The notes under the pieces are model-generated. The model did not search any database, was not told the origin of the DNA, and saw only the letters and a list, made by a program, of their open reading frames with translations. From positions 1 to 51,302 of the forward strand of contig JAIRXT010000206.1 in NCBI GenBank assembly GCA_031268125.1: 51,302 nt of DNA, written 5' to 3'. Positions 1 to 7,924 of this stretch are shown piece by piece. The translations under genes were made by a program, and so were the position numbers. This stretch comes from Treponema sp. Lineage in GTDB: Bacteria; Spirochaetota; Spirochaetia; Treponematales; Breznakiellaceae. Every line of letters begins with the position of its first letter. The first letter of the stretch is position 1.

Positions 1-259
1 GATCGGTTATATGCCGGTCTAATAATGCGAAAAGCACGTCATGCCGGATATTATCAAAATACTTTGAAAAATCAATCAAAAGGGCATAGCCTTTGTTGGA
101 GAAACCGTTCCGGCGGTAAAATCTGCACAGGCGGGTGATAAGGCGGCGTAGGGCGAAATGAACTCCTTTTCCCCTTACGGATGCGCCGTTATCATGGATG
201 TAACTGTCAATTAAAGCGCAGGTACGGCTATATTCTTTTACGCGACAAAATACTATATT
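1..259 (-). pseudogene. Reverse transcriptase remnant, N-terminally truncated and cut by the window edge
   Basis: The minus strand is open from 259 to the window start and encodes a reverse-transcriptase core. It has an NGASVRGKG segment, then about 25 residues later YALLIDFSKYFDNIRHDVL, which is the RT catalytic block 3 with its first metal-binding aspartate. An in-frame TAA at 260-262 lies directly upstream and no start codon precedes the conserved part, so the N-terminus is gone. The DFSKYFDNI form resembles stand-alone and phage-type bacterial RTs more than a typical group II intron maturase, but the class cannot be fixed from about 85 residues. The YxDD motif would lie beyond position 1. 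The next gene starts only 11 bases away on the other strand, so a rearrangement probably removed the 5' end. Confidence 0.7.
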
Positions 260-269
260 TTAGGTAATA

Positions 270-1298
270 ATGACCTTTAAAGAAATTGCCGAACTGGCGA
301 ATGTTTCCATCGGAACCGTGGACAGGGTAATCTACAAGCGGGGCCGGGTGGCAGCGGAAACCAGGGCGAGAATTGAAGCAATAATTGAAAAATATCAGTT
401 TACCCCAAACCCCATAGCCCGGCGGCTGAAACGGAACCGGGCCTACCAGTTTTGCGCTTTTCTGCCCCGGCGGGATCAGGATGCCGGTTATTGGAGCCAG
501 GCGCTGGAAGGAATACAGGAAGGGGCCAAGGAGATCGCTCCTTTGGGGGTGGAAACGGAAATTATTGAGTATGATCGTTACGATATCCGGGGGTTCCGCC
601 GTGCTGCCGCTTCTTTGCTGGCGAAGAAGCCCGACGGGATAATCTTATCCCCCGTAATGCCTGAAAAAATCAAGGGCCTGATAGCGAAAATTCAGGGCGG
701 CGGTATCCCCTGTGTTTTTTTTGATGCCGAGCTTCCCGGCGCGAATCCCCTCTGCGCCATTGGGCAGGATTCTTTCCGGGGAGGCTATCTGGCGGGGCGG
801 CTGATGCGCCTTTTGGCGGGCAAGATTATACATCCCGTGGGGGTCCTGGATGCCCATGGGGAAGATTACCACATTACCCGGCGGCGGGACGGCTTTTTAC
901 GGTACTCGGAGGAGCAGGGTTTTCCCACAGTGGTACGGGAATATTTCGGCTATAAAGGAGTTGAAATATCGGTTGATGAAATTGCCTTTTTTCTGAAGGA
1001 AAATCCCGATCTGACGGGTATTTTTATCACCAATTGTATGGCGCACCGTGTCGCGGAAGCGGTAAAACAGGAAAAAAGAAAGGAGCCTTTTATCCTGGTG
1101 GGTTACGATCTTATCCCCAAAAACCGGGAACTTCTGCGGGACGGTGGAATAGACGCGGTTATTTCCCAGAGGCCGGAGGAACAAGGGCGGCAGGCTTTGT
1201 TGAACCTATACCGGCATATCGTGCTGGAACAACAGATTCCCCTGCAAATAGAAATACCCCTTGACGTATATATTAAAGAAAATATTCCCGCCGGGTAA
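270..1298 (+). CDS. LacI-family transcriptional regulator (sugar-responsive)
   Basis: This 342-residue protein has the usual LacI architecture. An N-terminal helix-turn-helix (residues 1-22, with the hallmark VSIGTVDRVIYKRGRV) and hinge helix (PNPIARRLKRN) are followed by a periplasmic-binding-protein-like ligand domain (about 60-335). The ATG at 270 follows an AGGT-type ribosome site and begins exactly at the HTH. It lies just upstream of a monosaccharide ABC transporter on the same strand. A LacI-style palindrome overlaps the start of the transporter transcript (1455-1472), so it is probably the local repressor, with a sugar or sugar phosphate as inducer. The inducer is unknown. Length and domain order are normal and I see no damage. 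Confidence 0.9.
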   Translation: MTFKEIAELANVSIGTVDRVIYKRGRVAAETRARIEAIIEKYQFTPNPIARRLKRNRAYQFCAFLPRRDQDAGYWSQALEGIQEGAKEIAPLGVETEIIEYDRYDIRGFRRAAASLLAKKPDGIILSPVMPEKIKGLIAKIQGGGIPCVFFDAELPGANPLCAIGQDSFRGGYLAGRLMRLLAGKIIHPVGVLDAHGEDYHITRRRDGFLRYSEEQGFPTVVREYFGYKGVEISVDEIAFFLKENPDLTGIFITNCMAHRVAEAVKQEKRKEPFILVGYDLIPKNRELLRDGGIDAVISQRPEEQGRQALLNLYRHIVLEQQIPLQIEIPLDVYIKENIPAG

Positions 1299-1361
1299 TT
1301 GAAAACTTGGCGGATGAAAAAGGCATAAAAGACGGCCGTCCCAGAGCCGCGAACCGAAGAT

Positions 1362-1414
1362 TCCGCGGAGATAGTATGATTTCTGATTTTTTTATAAATT
1401 TCCGCGGATTTTTT
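1362..1414 (+). terminator. Possible terminator of the lacI-type gene
   Basis: Two copies of the self-complementary octamer TCCGCGGA (1362-1369 and 1401-1408) can pair into an 8-bp stem, and the second is followed directly by six T residues. The loop of about 31 bases is long for an intrinsic terminator, so this is tentative. It sits between the regulator and the transporter promoter. Confidence 0.4.
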
Positions 1415-1416
1415 CC

Positions 1417-1445
1417 TTGACAGACTGCAAAAGCGGATGTATCCT
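1417..1445 (+). promoter_or_regulatory. Sigma70-type promoter of the sugar transporter operon
   Basis: A perfect -35 hexamer TTGACA (1417-1422) is followed after 17 bases by TATCCT (1440-1445). Transcription would start near 1452, leaving a leader of about 110 bases before the substrate-binding-protein gene. A LacI-type palindrome begins three bases after the expected start. Confidence 0.65.
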
Positions 1446-1454
1446 GCTCTTAAA

Positions 1455-1472
1455 TGCGTGGACGTTAACGCA
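1455..1472 (+). promoter_or_regulatory. Candidate LacI-family operator
   Basis: The 18-mer TGCGTGGACGTTAACGCA has the symmetric form TGCGTnnACGTnnACGCA: 14 of 18 positions match its reverse complement, with a central CG as in LacI-family operators. It overlaps the predicted transcript start, where a bound repressor would block initiation. The adjacent LacI-type gene is the obvious candidate to bind it. Confidence 0.5.
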
Positions 1473-1563
1473 AAGAAACCTTGTGTCTTCGGTTTTAACG
1501 AGGAAAGGGGCTAATTTACGTGTACGATACCGCATAATCAATTCAATGTTATAGGAGGAAGAA

Positions 1564-2655
1564 ATGAAAAAAATGATTCTGGTGCTTCTGGCCCTGTCCG
1601 CTGCAGTTTCCGTGTTTGCGGGCGGAAAAAGCCAGGCGCAAAGCGGTAGCGGGAAGGGCCTTGTCGGCGTGGTAATGCCCACCCGCTCGGAGGAACGCTG
1701 GATTAAAGACGGCAATGCCGTCAAAGAGGGGCTGGAAAAATTAGGGTATGCCGTGGATCTGCAGTATTCGGATGACGATATTGCCACCCAAACCCGCCAG
1801 ATTGACGACATGATCACCAAGGGGGTTAAGATTCTGGTTATTGCGTCCATCGACGGTTCGGCCCTTTCCAACCAGCTTGCGAATGCCGCGGCGGCCAAAA
1901 TTCCCGTCATCTCCTATGACCGGCTTCTGATGCAGTCCCCCAATGTGGACTACTATGTTTCCTTTGACAATTACAAAGTCGGCGGGCAGATGGGCGACAT
2001 TCTGATTACGGGTCTCAAACTGGATCAGGCTGCCGCCGCGAATCCGGTGATTATCGAGTTGTTCGCCGGTTCTCCGGACGATAACAACTCTGTCGGGTTC
2101 TATCAGGGCGCAATGGACAAGCTCAAACCCTACTTCGATAAAGGGGCGCTTAGAGTACCGTCCGGCCAGATTGACCGGGCCGTTGTCGGTACCCTGCGCT
2201 GGGACGCTGCGGAAGCCCAGAAGCGTATGGAGAATCTGCTTTCGGCGTATTATTCCGGCAATGTGGTGCTGAACGGCATTCTGTCTCCCTATGATCCTAT
2301 CAGCCTGTCGGCGCTGGAAGCCTGTAAAGCCGTTGGTTATGGCAGCACTCCCGGCAAGCCGCTTCCGGTGGTGGGCGGTCAGGACTGTATCGTCGCCTCC
2401 GTTAAGTCGATTCTTGCCGGCGAGCAGTACGCTACAGTGTTGAAAGACACCCGCTCCCTGGGAGCCGCTACGGTTACCTTGGTAGATACCCTTATGCAGG
2501 GCAAGACGCCCACGGGCCTGGACACTTCAAGCTACAACAACGGCGCCAAAATAGTTCCCTCCCTGCTGCTTGATTCCGTTATTGTTACCAAAGATAATGT
2601 CCAAAAGGATGTGATCGATACCGGCTATCATACCAGGGCAGAGCTTGGCCTGTAG
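1564..2655 (+). CDS. chvE: ChvE-like monosaccharide ABC transporter substrate-binding protein
   Basis: This 363-residue exported protein has a signal peptide (about residues 1-19, ending VSVFA) and then a type I periplasmic sugar-binding fold. The mature start LVGVVMPTRSEERWIKDG and the DDDIATQTRQIDDMI segment are typical of the ChvE/multiple-monosaccharide receptor family, which binds aldoses such as glucose, xylose, galactose or arabinose. It delivers sugar to the ATPase and permease encoded next. A good GGAGG ribosome site precedes the ATG. A terminator hairpin directly follows, as is common where the binding protein must be made in excess over the membrane parts. The exact sugar cannot be read from sequence. 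Confidence 0.9.
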   Translation: MKKMILVLLALSAAVSVFAGGKSQAQSGSGKGLVGVVMPTRSEERWIKDGNAVKEGLEKLGYAVDLQYSDDDIATQTRQIDDMITKGVKILVIASIDGSALSNQLANAAAAKIPVISYDRLLMQSPNVDYYVSFDNYKVGGQMGDILITGLKLDQAAAANPVIIELFAGSPDDNNSVGFYQGAMDKLKPYFDKGALRVPSGQIDRAVVGTLRWDAAEAQKRMENLLSAYYSGNVVLNGILSPYDPISLSALEACKAVGYGSTPGKPLPVVGGQDCIVASVKSILAGEQYATVLKDTRSLGAATVTLVDTLMQGKTPTGLDTSSYNNGAKIVPSLLLDSVIVTKDNVQKDVIDTGYHTRAELGL

Positions 2656-2677
2656 GCAGCGCAACAAATCCCAGGGG

Positions 2678-2724
2678 CCGGTTCCGCGGATCGTTCATCC
2701 GATGGAACCGGTTTTTGTTTTTTC
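2678..2724 (+). terminator. Intrinsic (leaky?) terminator behind the binding-protein gene
   Basis: CCGGTTCC (2678-2685) pairs with GGAACCGG (2704-2711), with an inner CGGAT/ATCCG stem, followed by a T-rich run (TTTTTGTTTTTT). It lies between the substrate-binding-protein gene and the ATPase gene of the same operon, so it probably acts as a partial terminator that sets their ratio. Confidence 0.7.
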
Positions 2725-2737
2725 CTTACTTTAGAGG

Positions 2738-2765
2738 CTTTCCCAAAACTTTAGTTTTGGGAAAG
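2738..2765. repeat. Palindromic hairpin element, copy 1
   Basis: Thirteen-base arms CTTTCCCAAAACT and AGTTTTGGGAAAG flank a TT loop in a perfect hairpin. The core CCAAAACT..AGTTTTGG recurs exactly at 41166-41195 and, with one weakened arm, at 10975-11005. No T-run follows, so it is not a classical terminator here. It lies just upstream of the ribosome site of the ATPase gene. Confidence 0.7.
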
Positions 2766-2793
2766 TTATCTTAAATTGTAAAGGAGTGTTTGT

Positions 2794-4341
2794 ATGTCCG
2801 ATCAAGCCGCTTTGCTTGAAATGAAAAGTATCACCAAAACTTTTCCCGGAGTAGTGGCTCTGGACAACGTCAATCTCAGGGTACGCCGGCGGGAAATACA
2901 CGCCCTGGTGGGGGAAAACGGAGCGGGAAAATCTACCCTGATGAAGGTTCTGTCCGGTGTATATCCCCATGGCATGTATGAAGGTGAGATTGTGTTTGAA
3001 GATGTTCCCTGCGCCTTTGCCGGCATCAAACAAAGTGAAAAGGCCGGTATTGTGATCATTCATCAGGAGCTGGCCCTTAGTCCCTATCTTTCCATAATGG
3101 AAAATATTTTTCTGGGGGATGAACGGGCAAAATACAATATTATTAACTGGGAAAAAACGCGGGAAGACGCGCTGCTATATATGCGGAAATTGGGGCTGCA
3201 TGAAAACCCCGCCATGCCGGTAAACAAACTAGGGGTAGGTAAACAGCAGCTTGTGGAAATCGCCAAAGCCCTGGCAAAGGACGCCAAGATTCTGATTCTG
3301 GACGAGCCTACCTCGGCGCTTAACGAAAATGACAGCCAGCATCTACTCCAAATTCTGCGGGAACTTCGGGACCAGCATAATATCTCATCGGTGCTGATTT
3401 CCCATAAGCTGAACGAAGTAGCGGAAGTGGCGGACCGCATCACCATTTTGCGGGACGGCAAAACTATTGAGACCCTGGACGTGGAACGAGACTCTAACGG
3501 CCGGGCGTCAATCAGTGAAGATCGTATTATCAAGGGTATGGTAGGCCGGGAAATTACCGACCGATTCCCCAAACGGAACAATCTCCCCGGCGATGTCGTT
3601 TTTGAGGTGAAGAACTGGACCGTCTATAATCCTGACAATCCTGAGCGGAAAAAGCTGGACAATGTGCATATTACCGTCCGCGCCGGGGAGGTGGTAGGGC
3701 TGGCCGGTCTTGTGGGTGCCGGGCGCACCGAATTGGCTACCAGCATCTTCGGCAAGTATTACGGCGAGAATATCAGCGGGCAGACCCTGATCGATGGTAA
3801 AGAGGTGAACCTCAATTCCATCCCCAGAGCAATTGAACAGGGCTTGGCCTACCTAACCGAAGACCGGAAAGAATTCGGCCTGGTGCTGATTGGAACCGTC
3901 AAGGAAAATACCACCCTGGCAAAGCTGAAGAAAATTGCCAAAGGCAGCGTTATTAACGAGAGCGAAGAAATAGCCGCGGCGGAGGAGTACCGGAAAAAAC
4001 TGAACACCAAAACGCCGTCAATTTTGCAGCTTGTGGGAAACCTTTCCGGGGGAAATCAACAAAAAGTGGCGCTGGCCAAGTGGCTTTTTTCCGATCCCCG
4101 CGTTCTCATTCTGGATGAGCCGACCCGCGGCATTGATGTGGGGGCTAAACACGAAATCTATACGATTATTAATAACCTGGCGGCCCAGGGCATAGCCTGT
4201 GTGCTGATATCCAGTGAAATGCCGGAAATCATCGGCATGAGCGACAGGATCTATGTGATGAGCGAAGGGCGGATTACCGCGGAATTGCAGGGTAAAACTG
4301 CGACACAGGAAGAAATCATGGGACATATTCTGTCCAATTAG
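2794..4341 (+). CDS. gguA: Monosaccharide ABC transporter ATP-binding protein (GguA/XylG type)
   Basis: This 515-residue cytoplasmic ATPase contains two fused nucleotide-binding domains, the standard build for sugar importers of the RbsA/XylG/GguA family. The first half has a full Walker A (GENGAGKST, about residue 38) and Walker B (ILILDEPTSALNEND). The second half has the usual degenerate P-loop (GLVGAGRTE), an LSGGNQQK signature near residue 419 and VLILDEPTRGIDVG. An AAAGGAG ribosome site precedes the ATG. It powers uptake of the sugar bound by the preceding ChvE-like protein through the permease encoded 15 bases downstream. Both ATP sites look intact for the family. Confidence 0.93.
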   Translation: MSDQAALLEMKSITKTFPGVVALDNVNLRVRRREIHALVGENGAGKSTLMKVLSGVYPHGMYEGEIVFEDVPCAFAGIKQSEKAGIVIIHQELALSPYLSIMENIFLGDERAKYNIINWEKTREDALLYMRKLGLHENPAMPVNKLGVGKQQLVEIAKALAKDAKILILDEPTSALNENDSQHLLQILRELRDQHNISSVLISHKLNEVAEVADRITILRDGKTIETLDVERDSNGRASISEDRIIKGMVGREITDRFPKRNNLPGDVVFEVKNWTVYNPDNPERKKLDNVHITVRAGEVVGLAGLVGAGRTELATSIFGKYYGENISGQTLIDGKEVNLNSIPRAIEQGLAYLTEDRKEFGLVLIGTVKENTTLAKLKKIAKGSVINESEEIAAAEEYRKKLNTKTPSILQLVGNLSGGNQQKVALAKWLFSDPRVLILDEPTRGIDVGAKHEIYTIINNLAAQGIACVLISSEMPEIIGMSDRIYVMSEGRITAELQGKTATQEEIMGHILSN

Positions 4342-4356
4342 AGGCACGGAGGAGCA

Positions 4357-5541
4357 ATGATGAATAACTTATTTACGCTGTTAAAGAAAAATTCACGGCA
4401 ATACGGTATGGTCATCGCCCTGGCGGTGGCAATGATTTTTTTCGGTATCCTGACCAATGGTATTTTTTTCCGGCCCGTGAACCTGACAAACCTGGTGCTG
4501 CAAAACAGCTATGTGCTTATACTGGCGGTGGGTATGCTGCTCTGTACCCTCACCGGAAATGTTGATCTTTCCGTGGGCTCTATCGTCTGTTTTGTGGGGG
4601 CGGTGTGCGGGGTGATGATTGTGGATATGCACATGAACCCCTTCCTGACCATGTTCATCGCCGTACTTATGGGCGCGGTAATTGGTATGTGGCAGGGGTT
4701 CTGGATTGCCTTTGTCCATGTGCCTCCCTTTATCGCTACCCTGGCGGGAATGCTGATGTTCCGCGGTCTGGGGCAGGTTATCATGCAGGGACAGACCAAG
4801 GCGCCCTTTCCCAAGGAATTTCAGGTTATAGCTTCCGGTTATATTCCCGATCCCCTGGGGGGGCTTGCCATAGGCGGTGCAACACTCCATCTCTTTACTG
4901 TTGTCATTGGCCTGGCGATTGTGGCATTTATTATCGCAAACGAGATTCATAAACGCAAAAAACAAAAGAAATATAGTTTTGATTTGATGCCCCAGGGTAT
5001 TTGGATACTCAAGTTGGCGGCCATTGCCATAGCCCTTATGGCTTTTACCATCGTGTTTGCCCTCTACCGGGGGTTGCCGAATATTTTAGTGCTTCTGGGG
5101 TTCCTCATTGTGGGGTATCAGTTCGTTGCATCCAGGACGGTGCAGGGCCGTCATATTTATGCTCTGGGGGGCAACGCCAGGGCCGCAAAACTTTCGGGGG
5201 TCAAAACCGAATGGGTAATGTTCTGGATATACACCAATATGGCGATACTTGCTTCCATAGCGGCCCTGGTTTTTGCCGCCCGCCTGAATGCGGCCACGCC
5301 GAAGGCGGGCCAGAACTTCGAGATGGACGCCATTGCCGCCTGTTATGTGGGCGGTTCCGCGGTATCCGGCGGCATAGGGACCATCATCGGGGCGGTGGTG
5401 GGCGGCCTCTTTATCGGCGTTCTGAATAACGGTATGTCCATCCTGGGGGTCAGTACCGACTGGCAGCAGGCGATTAAAGGTTTTGTTCTGCTAGCGGCGG
5501 TTGCGTTTGACCTGTATTCAAAACGGAGAACTTCAAAATAG
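4357..5541 (+). CDS. gguB: Monosaccharide ABC transporter permease (GguB/XylH type)
   Basis: This 394-residue inner-membrane permease of the BPD_transp_2 (RbsC/XylH) family has about ten hydrophobic segments. The TGNVDLSVGSIVCFVGAV stretch (about 68-85) is the hallmark of sugar permeases. A charged loop near 190-215 (HKRKKQKK) separates the halves, as in GguB/XylH proteins, which are longer than RbsC. Near the C-terminus GGSAVSGGIGTIIGAVVGG is well conserved. Either of two adjacent ATGs (4357, 4360) may start it; GGAGGA lies just upstream. It completes the ChvE-GguA-GguB importer. The following gene is a broken sugar kinase. Confidence 0.92.
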   Translation: MMNNLFTLLKKNSRQYGMVIALAVAMIFFGILTNGIFFRPVNLTNLVLQNSYVLILAVGMLLCTLTGNVDLSVGSIVCFVGAVCGVMIVDMHMNPFLTMFIAVLMGAVIGMWQGFWIAFVHVPPFIATLAGMLMFRGLGQVIMQGQTKAPFPKEFQVIASGYIPDPLGGLAIGGATLHLFTVVIGLAIVAFIIANEIHKRKKQKKYSFDLMPQGIWILKLAAIAIALMAFTIVFALYRGLPNILVLLGFLIVGYQFVASRTVQGRHIYALGGNARAAKLSGVKTEWVMFWIYTNMAILASIAALVFAARLNAATPKAGQNFEMDAIAACYVGGSAVSGGIGTIIGAVVGGLFIGVLNNGMSILGVSTDWQQAIKGFVLLAAVAFDLYSKRRTSK

Positions 5542-5543
5542 CA

Positions 5544-5719
5544 TGGCGGAAACTATGGAAACGGCAAGAAACACGATTGCTACGGGGAAAACGTTTCTTG
5601 GCATTGAGCTTGGCTCTACCCGGATCAAGGCCGTCCTTATTGGTAAGGATTTCACGCCTCTGGCAGCGGGTGGAGTTAAAAGCCTACACCCTGGCGGGGT
5701 TTATCCTCTGGTACGATGA
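5544..5719 (+). pseudogene. FGGY-family carbohydrate kinase, 5' fragment only
   Basis: Two bases after the permease stop an ATG opens a reading frame. Its residues about 16-38 (FLGIELGSTRIKAVLI, then DFTPLAAG) match the N-terminal ATP-binding strand of FGGY kinases such as ribulokinase and xylulokinase. A complete enzyme needs about 500 residues, but homology stops near codon 42 (about 5668) and the frame ends at 5717-5719. No further kinase motifs appear in any frame downstream. The usual partner of a sugar importer, the enzyme that phosphorylates the imported sugar, was therefore here and has been lost. The break lies about 180 bases from an IS66 transposase remnant. Confidence 0.65.
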
Positions 5720-5847
5720 GTTTGAGGAGGACGTGTTTAGCAATGGCAGAAATGTATGCCGGAAGCAAGTTCATGGGGTCCTGCGGGGGCAAAAACACCG
5801 CGCAGGGCGGTGGATTTTTTTCCCCCGGCACCCAGTAATATATTTTT
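5720..5847. other. Scar region between kinase fragment and IS66 remnant
   Basis: No intact gene is recognised. One frame continues without stop from about 5668 to 5853 (reading AYTLAGFILWYDEFEEDVF), but I recognise no family. A 31-codon ORF (5743-5838) rich in Gly, Ser and Cys follows a GAGGAGG about 11 bases upstream. Either may be leftover sequence carried in with the insertion. Confidence 0.35.
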
Positions 5848-6087
5848 TTAACTGACCCGCTGATAATACACCGGCTTATGGACCTTCCAGAAATCGATCC
5901 CCGACAGCAGCATCCCCCGATGTTCCACGCTCAACTCTTCAACGGCCCCGGCGTTCTCAGACCACGGATACTTCTCCTTCTCAAGCCGTTTCTGGCTCAG
6001 CCAGAACCCTGTCCGATCCCGCCACACCGCTTTCAGCAGTTTCCTCCCCTCGCCCAGAAGCTCCCCCGCGAAGCGGGTTCTTGGGTA
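5848..6087 (-). pseudogene. tnpB: IS66-family TnpB (Orf2) remnant
   Basis: The minus strand is open for 79 codons ending in TAA at 5848-5850. It encodes LLKAVWRDRTGFWLSQKRLE, then a LLSGIDFWK segment, which is the C-terminal two-thirds of the IS66 Orf2/TnpB accessory transposition protein. An in-frame stop (TAA on the minus strand, 6088-6090) replaces the N-terminal third, and the large TnpC transposase is absent. So this is a dead relic, not an element able to move. It lies between a kinase gene missing its 3' part and a peptide transporter operon missing its ATPase genes. Confidence 0.75.
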
Positions 6088-6127
6088 TTAGACCCCCTTC
6101 GAATAAAAAGGTTGTCGAACAAGTCCA

Positions 6128-6931
6128 CTAACGGCGCAGACCATCCCCCAAAAGGTTGATTCCAAAGATCGTCAAAGCCATGCAGAGGCCGGGGAACAGG
6201 ATCATCCAGGGAGCGCTGTACATCACCGTCTGCCCCTCCTGGAGGATGTTCCCCCAGCTTGGCTGCGGCGGGGGGATTCCGGCCCCCAGAAAACTCAGGG
6301 CCCCCTCTATGAGCATGGCCTGGGCGCAGGTAAAACTGAACTGGGCGGCCAGCGGAGACAGAATATTCGGCAGAACATGGAAAAAGAGAATCCGCCCCGG
6401 CCCGGCTCCCTGGATCTTCATCGCCTGAATATAGGGCTGTTCCCGGACAACCAGGACAAGGGACCGGACCAGCCGCGCCGTCACGGGGATAGAACAGAGG
6501 GTAAGGACAACGATCACCTGCACATAACTCCCCCCCAGAGCCGTCATCAGGGCAATGGATAAAAGCAGGGCGGGAATGGATCGAAGGGCATCACAAAAAC
6601 CAAACAGAAGGATTTCCGTAATCCTATTGACGCAGCCGTAAAGACCGGTAAGCAGGGCCAGGGCGGTGGAAAGGAGGCCGGCTGAAAAACCCAAACCCAG
6701 GGATATGCGCCCCCCCGCCAGTACCCTTGCCAGAAGATCCCGTCCCAGGGTATCGGTACCAAACCAATGCTCCGCCGATGGGGGCCGGAGCCTTTCGGCC
6801 ATATTGATCTGTTGGGCCGGGGCCTTCAAGAACAGGGAACCAGCGGTGGAAAAGAACAGCATCAATACAACAATCACGAATCCGGCCCTGCCCTGCCCGC
6901 GGCGGCATGTTCCGAAGGATGTTTTTTTCAT
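6128..6931 (-). CDS. Peptide/nickel-type ABC transporter permease (DppC-like)
   Basis: This 267-residue membrane permease has an N-terminal transmembrane segment (about 18-35), then HWFGTDTLGRDLLARVLAGGR (about 55-75), which is nearly invariant in DppC/OppC proteins. A BPD_transp_1 domain follows with the EAA-loop-like PNILSPLAAQFSF and AMLIEGALSFLGAGIPPP. The start overlaps the DppB-like gene by four bases, so the two are translationally coupled. No ATPase genes follow, although DppD/DppF-type genes usually close such operons. An IS66 relic lies just beyond the stop. The substrate is probably a short peptide, but nickel or another small molecule is equally possible. Confidence 0.88.
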   Translation of the reverse strand: MKKTSFGTCRRGQGRAGFVIVVLMLFFSTAGSLFLKAPAQQINMAERLRPPSAEHWFGTDTLGRDLLARVLAGGRISLGLGFSAGLLSTALALLTGLYGCVNRITEILLFGFCDALRSIPALLLSIALMTALGGSYVQVIVVLTLCSIPVTARLVRSLVLVVREQPYIQAMKIQGAGPGRILFFHVLPNILSPLAAQFSFTCAQAMLIEGALSFLGAGIPPPQPSWGNILQEGQTVMYSAPWMILFPGLCMALTIFGINLLGDGLRR

Positions 6932-7917
6932 CCGGCCTTCTTGTCCGCCGCCGCAATCCGGCTTCCGGGGCCGGCGGCAATCCTGATCCGCGGATCTACC
7001 AGAGCGCAGAGAAAATCGATCGCCAAGTTTAAGCCCTGGTTTATCAGAACAAACAGTAATACGATAGCCTGAATCACCGGGAGATCCCTCCGGCTTATCG
7101 AGGAAGCCGCCAGGGCGCCGATACCGGGAATTCCGAATACGGATTCCAGCACTGCGGCCCCCGTCAGGGCACCGATAAAACCCTGGCCCAAAACACTAAG
7201 TACCGGGGGTAGAATATTAGGAAGGGCATGACGCAGGGCCAGGATCACTGCGCCGGCCCCCTTCGACCTGGCGGCGCGGATATAATCGCCGTCAAGAACA
7301 TCCGCCAAACTTGACCGTATTATCCGGGCAAGCAGGGCCGCATATACAAGAGCCAGGGCGATCCCCGGCAGCGCTATGGAACGGAGGTGGGCCGCAATCC
7401 CCGCGGAAGGGGGAATATACAGGGCGGCGGGAAACCAGCGCAGTTTAACGGCAAAAACAAGAATCAGAAAAAGGCCCAGGAGAAAACCGGGAACCGATAC
7501 TCCCGTCAGGGTAACAACGGAGCAGACCAGATCCGCCAGACGCCCCCTTCGAAAAGCGGCGGTAATCCCCAGGGGAACGGCAATAAGAACACTGAGCAGC
7601 AGGGAAAAAAGGGCCAGGGAGACCGTAGGACCTATGCGGTCCGCGATGATTCCGGCTACCGGAAAACCGCCGGCAAAGGATTCCCCCAAATCCAGGCGGA
7701 GGACCCCCCTAAACCAGCGGACATAGCGTTCATGGAGGCTCAGGTCCAAGCCCATCCGCTCCCTCAAGGCAAGAACGTCTTCGGCGGCGGCATCGGGCCC
7801 CAGAATCAGCGCGGGAATATCTCCGGGAACCAAACATCCAATTCCAAAAACAATTACCGACACAAGGAACAACACCGGAAGACAGGCAAGAATCCTGTGA
7901 ATAAGATATTGTACCAT
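6928..7917 (-). CDS. Peptide/nickel-type ABC transporter permease (DppB-like)
   Basis: I place the start at the ATG at 7917, which gives MVQYLIHRILACLPVLFLV, the standard DppB N-terminus and first membrane helix. The protein is then 329 residues; an upstream in-frame ATG (7977) would overlap the preceding gene by about 50 bases. Family marks include the periplasmic loop after helix 1 (RERMGLDLSLHERYVRW), DYIRAARSKGAG near residue 212 (the EAA loop that contacts the ATPase), and HALPNILPPVLSVLG. It forms a heterodimeric channel with the DppC-like protein and receives substrate from the family 5 binding protein encoded eight bases upstream. Confidence 0.88.
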   Translation of the reverse strand: MVQYLIHRILACLPVLFLVSVIVFGIGCLVPGDIPALILGPDAAAEDVLALRERMGLDLSLHERYVRWFRGVLRLDLGESFAGGFPVAGIIADRIGPTVSLALFSLLLSVLIAVPLGITAAFRRGRLADLVCSVVTLTGVSVPGFLLGLFLILVFAVKLRWFPAALYIPPSAGIAAHLRSIALPGIALALVYAALLARIIRSSLADVLDGDYIRAARSKGAGAVILALRHALPNILPPVLSVLGQGFIGALTGAAVLESVFGIPGIGALAASSISRRDLPVIQAIVLLFVLINQGLNLAIDFLCALVDPRIRIAAGPGSRIAAADKKAG

Positions 7918-7924
7918 AGGGCCG

